Shown: positions 59,269 to 64,000 of the stretch, piece by piece | How positions within the stretch are numbered: position 1 is the first letter of the stretch | How the letters are laid out: each line of letters starts with the position of its first letter | DNA from: Clostridiales bacterium | Lineage (GTDB): Bacteria > Bacillota_A > Clostridia > Oscillospirales > Oscillospiraceae | DNA length: 64,000 nt | Assembly: GCA_004553625.1 (NCBI GenBank) | Contig: SFKX01000001.1 | Location: 62,001-126,000, forward strand | Reading direction: 5' to 3' | Translations under genes and position numbers: made by a program | Notes under the pieces: model-generated | What the model was told of the DNA's origin: nothing | Seen by the model: only the letters and a program-made list of their open reading frames with translations | Database searches by the model: none

Positions 59269-60498
59269 TTGAAAAACCGCATCCTGGCGACGACCCTTGC
59301 AATATTGCTCTGCCTATCGCTTGCGGCCTGCTCCGGCGCGCCCGCGGAGGAGAGCCCTGCCCCCGACGAGACCGCCGCGCCTTCCCCGACGCCTGCGCCC
59401 AGCGCGGAGCCGGAGGAGACCCAGGCCCCGCCGCCGGAGGACCTGCGGATAAGCGTCCTGCTGCAGCCCAAGTCCGAGCTGCGTGATTCGGAAGGCTCGC
59501 TGGTATTTCTGGGCTACTACTCCGAGCCGGTGGTGACGGTCTCCGCCAGCTCGACGGCGTCCTACCGGATCAGCTCGGCCCTGGCCAGCCGCCTCGCCAA
59601 GGGCGGCGCGCAGGCGGATGAGATATTCGAGCAGGCCGAGGACGAATTCAAAACCCTCAGCGAGGAAGAGCGCGCGCTCTTCCTGCCGCGCAGCCTCACA
59701 CGCACCGCCAGCGTGGAGCGCGGGGACGGCGCGGTGCTCAGCCTGCTCTGCGTGGACTACGCCTACACAGGCGGGTCCCACGGCAAGGGCGACTACGTCG
59801 GCATGTGCTTCAACACCATGACCGGCGCGAAGCTCGCGCTCTCGGACATCTTCACGGACACCGGCGCGCTCGGCGCGAAGGCTGCGGAGGCCGTCGAGGC
59901 CCAGGCCGCGGCCATGGACGAGTCCGAGGGATTCAGCGGCCTGCGCGAGTTCGTGGACTCCGCGCTCGAGGGCGGGCATTGGTATCTCAACAACGAGGGC
60001 CTGGCGCTCGTCGCCTCGGAGGGCGAGATAGCCCCCGAGTCCGACGGCAGCTTCACCTTCGTCCTGCCCTATGCCGAGCTGGAGGGGCTCATAAAGCCCG
60101 AGTACGTCCCGGCCTCCGCCCCGGAGGGGGCGAGCGGCGCGGAGGACTTCGAGCTCAGCGACGAGCCGGGTTCCGAGCCCGTGTACTCAATAACCCTGGA
60201 CCAGGAGGCCCCCGCCTTCTATCTCAGCGCCAAGGCGGACACCGCGCCCTTCGCCCTGTGCAGCGTCACGCTCGGCGGCAGCTTCTACTACGCATATGAC
60301 GACGACGGCGAGGGCTCGGACTTCGAACGCCTGCGCGACTACCTCTGGATAAGCGGACTCGAGGCCGGGGAGTGTGTCGAGATCGGCGCCTGGTTCATGG
60401 ACATGCCCACGATGGGGCTGAGCTTCGGCCCGGAGAAGGAGCTCCTGCTCTTCTGGCAGAGCGGCGAGGACGGCTCGCTCTTTGTCAACGCTGCATAA
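59269..60498 (+). CDS. Lipoprotein with DUF3298/DUF4163-like domain
   Basis: 409 residues from TTG 59269 (AGGAGGTG upstream). Signal peptide with lipobox LAAC (Cys21) and a Pro/Glu linker (~24-62). The globular part ~65-285 has YRISSALASRL..., SLLCVDYAYTGGSHG and TGAKLALSDIFTD, the pattern of DUF4163/DUF3298 (RsiV/PdaC-like) domains. The C-terminal ~110 residues (TLDQEAPAFYLSAKAD...) are unassigned. RsiV uses this domain to bind lysozyme; no sigma factor is adjacent here, so the role is open. Confidence 0.78.
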   Translation: MKNRILATTLAILLCLSLAACSGAPAEESPAPDETAAPSPTPAPSAEPEETQAPPPEDLRISVLLQPKSELRDSEGSLVFLGYYSEPVVTVSASSTASYRISSALASRLAKGGAQADEIFEQAEDEFKTLSEEERALFLPRSLTRTASVERGDGAVLSLLCVDYAYTGGSHGKGDYVGMCFNTMTGAKLALSDIFTDTGALGAKAAEAVEAQAAAMDESEGFSGLREFVDSALEGGHWYLNNEGLALVASEGEIAPESDGSFTFVLPYAELEGLIKPEYVPASAPEGASGAEDFELSDEPGSEPVYSITLDQEAPAFYLSAKADTAPFALCSVTLGGSFYYAYDDDGEGSDFERLRDYLWISGLEAGECVEIGAWFMDMPTMGLSFGPEKELLLFWQSGEDGSLFVNAA

Positions 60499-60505
60499 AA
60501 TTGCC

Positions 60506-60534
60506 TTGCGCACCGAAGAATAACGGTATATAAT
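60506..60534 (+). promoter_or_regulatory. Promoter of the O-acyltransferase operon
   Basis: TTGCGC (60506-60511), 17 bases, TATAAT (60529-60534). Confidence 0.72.
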
Positions 60535-60544
60535 GTTTTTTACA

Positions 60545-60570
60545 CCGGCAGGGGCGGCCGCCCCTGCCGG
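60545..60570. repeat. 26-bp perfect palindrome at the 5' end of the O-acyltransferase transcript
   Basis: CCGGCAGGGGCGG followed by its exact reverse complement. Transcription from the promoter just upstream would start a few bases before it, so the mRNA begins with a 13-bp stem. Possible stabiliser, attenuator or protein site. Confidence 0.8.
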
Positions 60571-60596
60571 ATCCTGACAGGTTTGGTGCGCGGGGT

Positions 60597-62054
60597 ATGG
60601 TATTTTCAAGTCTCATCTTCATATATGCTTTTTTGCCCCTCTCGCTGCTGGCATATGTCCTGTGCCGGAGCAGAGAGGCAAAAAATATGTCTTTGCTCCT
60701 GTTCTCCCTGGTGTTTTACGCCTGGGGCGAGCCGAAATACGTCCTGCTGCTGATGTTCATGGCGCTCACCTCCTGGTTCTGCGCGCTGCGCGTGGCCGGG
60801 GCGGGGACTCGGGGCAGGAAGAAGCTCTGGGTCGCCGTGTCCTGCACAGTGGACATCCTGCTCATCGGCTTTTTCAAGTATTCCGGCCTTGTCTGCTCCG
60901 TGTTCGGACAGGTGCCGGAGTTCATCGAGAACATCGCGCTGCCCATCGGCATCTCGTTTTACACCTTCCAGCTGCTGACCTACGTCGTGGACGTCTACCG
61001 GGGCGACGCGGAGGCCCAGCCGAATTACCTCAACGTCCTGCTCTACGCCGCGCTCTTCCACCAGTGCGTGGCCGGGCCGATCGTGCGCTACAAGACCATC
61101 GCGCACGAGCTCTTTGTCGAGCGGGACAGCCGCGACCTGCTGCCCGGCATTTTGCGCTTCACGGTAGGCCTCGCCAAAAAGACGCTGCTCGCAGACCCCT
61201 GCGGCGCACTGGCGGATCAGCTCCTGCTAGCAACGGACACCGCCTCCAACGCCTCGCTCTTTGCGGAAAACCTGCACACGCTCTCGAACCTTTCGGCCCT
61301 GGGGGCCTGGGTCGGCGTTGCGGCCTTCATGCTGCAGATATACCTCGACTTTTCCGCCTACTCCGACATGGCGATAGGAATGGGCCGGATGCTCGGCCTG
61401 CACTACCTTGAGAATTTCGACTACCCCTATATGTCCAAGACCGTCACGGAGTTCTGGCGGCGCTGGCACATCTCGCTCGGGACCTTCTTCCGGGACTATG
61501 TGTACATCCCGCTCGGCGGGCGGCAGTGCTCCAAGGCGCGCTCGGTGCTGAACCTCTTCATCGTCTGGGCGCTCACCGGGCTCTGGCACGGCGCAAACTG
61601 GAACTTTGTGCTCTGGGGGCTATATTTCTTCGTTTTCATCGTCATCGAGCGGCTTTTCCTCAAGCGGCTCTTTGAAAAGCTGCACGTCCTGCCGCACATT
61701 TACCTGCTCTTCGTCGTGTTCTCGGGCTGGATACTCTTCCACTTCACGGACGTGCGGCTGGGCTGGACGGTGTTCCTGGGCCTCTTCGGGGGAAACGGCA
61801 ACGCTGCCTCGGACTTCTTCAGCCTGACGCTGCTCAAGAACAACCTCTTTTTGCTCGCCGTCTCCGTCCTGGCCTGCACGCCGCTCGTGAAGTGCATGGC
61901 GAACGGCCTCAACCGGCGGCTCTGCCGGAGCATTTCCGGGGAAAAGCTCCGGAACCTCTTTGCCTATGTCCTCTTCCCCATCATCCTCCTGCTGCTCTCC
62001 ACGGCCTCGCTCGTGGGAGACAGCTATGACTTTTTCATCTACTTCAACTTCTGA
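60597..62054 (+). CDS. MBOAT-family O-acyltransferase (AlgI/DltB-like)
   Basis: 485 residues with about ten membrane helices. MBOAT marks: GISFYTFQLLTYVVDVYRGD, YLDFSAYSDMAIGMGRMLG, VTEFWRRWHISLGTFFRDYV, and the catalytic His in LTGLWHGANWNF (around residue 330). Transfers acyl groups, most often acetyl, to a cell-surface glycan. The next gene, a DHHW protein, starts nine bases after the stop, as the AlgI/AlgJ pair does in alginate acetylation. No polymer synthase is nearby. SD weak (GGGG). Confidence 0.92.
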   Translation: MVFSSLIFIYAFLPLSLLAYVLCRSREAKNMSLLLFSLVFYAWGEPKYVLLLMFMALTSWFCALRVAGAGTRGRKKLWVAVSCTVDILLIGFFKYSGLVCSVFGQVPEFIENIALPIGISFYTFQLLTYVVDVYRGDAEAQPNYLNVLLYAALFHQCVAGPIVRYKTIAHELFVERDSRDLLPGILRFTVGLAKKTLLADPCGALADQLLLATDTASNASLFAENLHTLSNLSALGAWVGVAAFMLQIYLDFSAYSDMAIGMGRMLGLHYLENFDYPYMSKTVTEFWRRWHISLGTFFRDYVYIPLGGRQCSKARSVLNLFIVWALTGLWHGANWNFVLWGLYFFVFIVIERLFLKRLFEKLHVLPHIYLLFVVFSGWILFHFTDVRLGWTVFLGLFGGNGNAASDFFSLTLLKNNLFLLAVSVLACTPLVKCMANGLNRRLCRSISGEKLRNLFAYVLFPIILLLLSTASLVGDSYDFFIYFNF

Positions 62055-62063
62055 GGTGCGCGC

Positions 62064-63482
62064 ATGAAAGACAGCGGAAAATACAAGTCCGAAAAAGCGC
62101 GCCGCCGCGCGGAAAATCGCAGCCGTCTGCGCACGGCCGCGCCGTTTTTCGTGGTGCTGTTCGTGCTGACTGCGGTGGCCTTCGTCATCCCGCTCCGGCC
62201 CACGGAGTCCGTGAGCGAAAAGCGCAGGCTCACGGAATTCCCCAAGTTCTCCGTGGAAACGCTGTTCTCCGGCGAGTACTTCGACCAGATCGGCCTCTGG
62301 TTTTCAGACACCTTCCCATTCCGGGACTACTGGATGAGCGTCTCGACCAGGCTGGGCGAGCTGCACGGGATAAACGACGTCGTCATCTACGGCGACCTGG
62401 GCGAGGCGGACGAGCTGCCGCCCGCAGGCGCGACGCCGGAGCCCACGCCGGAGCAGTCCGCCGAGCCCACGCCGATGCCGGAGCCCACGCCCGAACCCAC
62501 CCCGCCGCCCACGCCCGAGGTCGTGCTGACCTCGCCGCCGGAGGAGTCCGTCGAGCACTGGGGCGGCCTGGAGGTGGACGACGAGACCGAGGTCATCTAC
62601 GGCAACGTCCTCCAGATAGGAGACGCCGCCTTCGCCTACTACGGCTTCTCGCAGTACGGCTCGGACAGGCACGTGAAGCTCGTGAACTCCTGCGCCGACA
62701 TGCTCGAGCAGTACGGCGCGAAGCTCTACGACATCCTCATCCCCACGAGCGTGGGCGTGGTCGTGTCCTCGGACTACATGGAGCTTTTGAAGTGCACGGA
62801 CCAGGGCCAGACGATAAGCTATATCTTCTCCCAGGTGAACGAGAACGTGAACGCCGTGAACGTGTTCAACACGCTCATCGAGCACAACGACGAATACCTC
62901 TATTTCCGCACCGACCACCACTGGACGGCGCTCGCGGCCTACTACTCCTATGTCCAGTTCTGCAAGGTCGCGGGCATGGAGCCGGCCGCGCTGGAGGACT
63001 TCACCGAGCTGGACATGGGTCCCTTCCTGGGCTCGTTCTACGGCAACTGCTCCCAGAGCTCCAAGCTGCGGGAGGACAACGTGCTCGCCTACGACCCGCC
63101 CGGCGATATCACGATGACGATAACAAAGGACAACGGCAGCGCCTTCGAGTGGCCGGTGCTGACGGACATGTCCAAGTCCAGCATCTACTCGAAGTATATG
63201 ACCTTCCTCGGCGGGGACCACCCGCTCGTCACCATCACCAACAACGACCTTCCGGACGGCCCCAACTGCGTCGTCATAAAAGACTCCTTCGGCAACCCCT
63301 TTGCGCCCTATCTGAGCCAGAATTACCACAACGTCTATGTCATCGACTACCGCAAGTATAACGCGATGACGCTCAGCTACTTCGTGCAGTATTACGACAT
63401 AGACGACGTGCTCCTCACGGAGAGCCTGGCCATGGCGCAGGGCGAGGGGACGCTGGACCTGCTGGAATGGTTCTGCAAATAA
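62064..63482 (+). CDS. DHHW-family AlgJ/AlgX-like partner of the O-acyltransferase
   Basis: 472 residues. Basic N-terminus, one TM helix (~26-45), then a SGNH-hydrolase-like domain: FSDTFPFRDYWMSV, a ~45-residue insertion of PTPEPTPEQSAEPTP type (~115-155), YFRTDHHWTALAAYYSYVQF (~283-300), VIKDSFGNPFAPYL. The DHHW triplet and the D-S pair are the expected catalytic elements of the AlgJ/X family. It would finish acyl transfer outside the membrane. Same operon as the MBOAT gene. Confidence 0.9.
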   Translation: MKDSGKYKSEKARRRAENRSRLRTAAPFFVVLFVLTAVAFVIPLRPTESVSEKRRLTEFPKFSVETLFSGEYFDQIGLWFSDTFPFRDYWMSVSTRLGELHGINDVVIYGDLGEADELPPAGATPEPTPEQSAEPTPMPEPTPEPTPPPTPEVVLTSPPEESVEHWGGLEVDDETEVIYGNVLQIGDAAFAYYGFSQYGSDRHVKLVNSCADMLEQYGAKLYDILIPTSVGVVVSSDYMELLKCTDQGQTISYIFSQVNENVNAVNVFNTLIEHNDEYLYFRTDHHWTALAAYYSYVQFCKVAGMEPAALEDFTELDMGPFLGSFYGNCSQSSKLREDNVLAYDPPGDITMTITKDNGSAFEWPVLTDMSKSSIYSKYMTFLGGDHPLVTITNNDLPDGPNCVVIKDSFGNPFAPYLSQNYHNVYVIDYRKYNAMTLSYFVQYYDIDDVLLTESLAMAQGEGTLDLLEWFCK

Positions 63483-63506
63483 TTTGAAAGAGAGGCAAAG
63501 AAAGAG

Positions 63507-63980
63507 ATGTCCATTGAGAGAGGGCGCGCATATTTCAGGCAGTTCGGGATGGAGGACCGCGTGATAGAATTCACGGTCTCTTCCGCGACGGTGGAGCTCG
63601 CGGCAAAGGCGCTGGGCGTGGACGGCGCCCGGATAGCCAAGACCCTGTCCTTCAAAAAGCCGGACGGCTCGGCGCTGCTCATCCTGGCCGCCGGCGACGC
63701 GCGGATAGATAACCACAAGTTCAAGGAGAAGTTCCACTTCAAGGCCAAGATGCTGACGGCGGACGAGGTCCTGGAGCTCGTCGGACATCCCGTGGGCGGC
63801 GTCTGCCCCTTCGGCATAAATGACGGCGTGGACGTTTACCTCGACGAGAGCCTGAAGCGCTTCGAGACGGTCTACCCCGCGGTAGGCAGCGGCGCGAGCG
63901 CCATAGAGCTCAACATGGACGAGCTCTGGAAATACTCCAACGCCCTCGAGTGGATAGACGTCTGCAAGCTGCCCGAGTGA
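63507..63980 (+). CDS. YbaK/EbsC-family aminoacyl-tRNA deacylase
   Basis: 157 residues covering one YbaK/ProX domain: EFTVSSATVELAAKALGVDGARIAKTLSF, ILAAGDARIDNHKFKEKF and HPVGGVCPFGI. Family members remove misacylated amino acids from tRNA (for example Cys-tRNAPro). AAAGAGAGG precedes the ATG. It follows the DHHW gene by 24 bases, so may be read through, but is functionally separate. Confidence 0.92.
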   Translation: MSIERGRAYFRQFGMEDRVIEFTVSSATVELAAKALGVDGARIAKTLSFKKPDGSALLILAAGDARIDNHKFKEKFHFKAKMLTADEVLELVGHPVGGVCPFGINDGVDVYLDESLKRFETVYPAVGSGASAIELNMDELWKYSNALEWIDVCKLPE

Positions 63981-64000
63981 TAAAAAGCACCGCCGCCCGG

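Noticed and set aside
1..64000. CRISPR arrays, tRNA or rRNA genes, insertion sequences with transposases
   Set aside because: I looked for regularly spaced repeats, CCA-ended cloverleaf sequences, rRNA core sequences and DDE transposase motifs and found none.

Overview
The window reads as the chromosome of a GC-rich, spore-forming Gram-positive anaerobe of the Clostridia (an Oscillospiraceae-like gut lineage is my best inference, not proven). Support comes from a small acid-soluble spore protein (SASP) gene, SD-rich starts including TTG and GTG, CUT1 sugar ABC transporters without a local ATPase, an L21-L27-Obg cluster, lipoproteins with PTP-rich linkers, and a TetM-like GTPase fused to a YacP/Rae1-type nuclease.

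Layout. 1-1008: GntR regulator plus membrane partner (minus). 1043-5177: two tandem paralogous lipoproteins, each with an extracellular sensor-like N-terminal half and a solute-binding C-terminal half (minus), divergent from a response regulator/histidine kinase pair (5333-7956). 7975-10038: rplU, rpmA, obg. 10091-39274: a SASP gene cut in two. Its C-terminal half (10091-10210) and N-terminal half (39195-39274) lie on the same strand 29 kb apart. Between them is an integrated element (10211-39196) with a large serine recombinase at its left end, a TnpW-like small protein, and a cargo of alpha-glycan utilisation genes: LacI regulator, three GH31 enzymes, one GH65, one GH125-like protein, two solute-binding proteins, two permease pairs, a DUF5696 protein and an NHL/TPR/YIP1 membrane protein. 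The termini carry 25-bp imperfect inverted half-sites around a shared GA dinucleotide. Rejoining there gives an intact 65-codon SASP.

39397-41986: GltS-type symporter and PlsC-like acyltransferase (minus). 42327-44311: ECF sigma factor, anti-sigma-like membrane protein and lipoprotein. 44484-51530: a molybdenum hydroxylase operon (Fe-S, Mo and FAD subunits, the last with an inserted GltD-like oxidoreductase), then a short radical SAM protein, a Crp/Fnr regulator and a NifU-like protein. 51751-56050: TetM/Rae1 fusion, CBS-domain protein, PatB-type aminotransferase. 56110-58461: large LuxR ATPase regulator. 58617-59178: Phd/RelE-type toxin-antitoxin pair. 59269-63980: DUF3298-like lipoprotein, MBOAT O-acyltransferase with a DHHW partner, and a YbaK-type deacylase.

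How it fits together. In the island the LacI protein probably controls two transcripts (lacI-GH31-GH125-GH65, and SBP to GH31) through a TTTAACGTTAAA palindrome. Oligosaccharides would be trimmed outside by a GH31 lipoprotein, imported by the CUT1 systems with a host-encoded ATPase, and broken down inside by GH31 and GH65 enzymes. No tRNA, rRNA or CRISPR array was seen.
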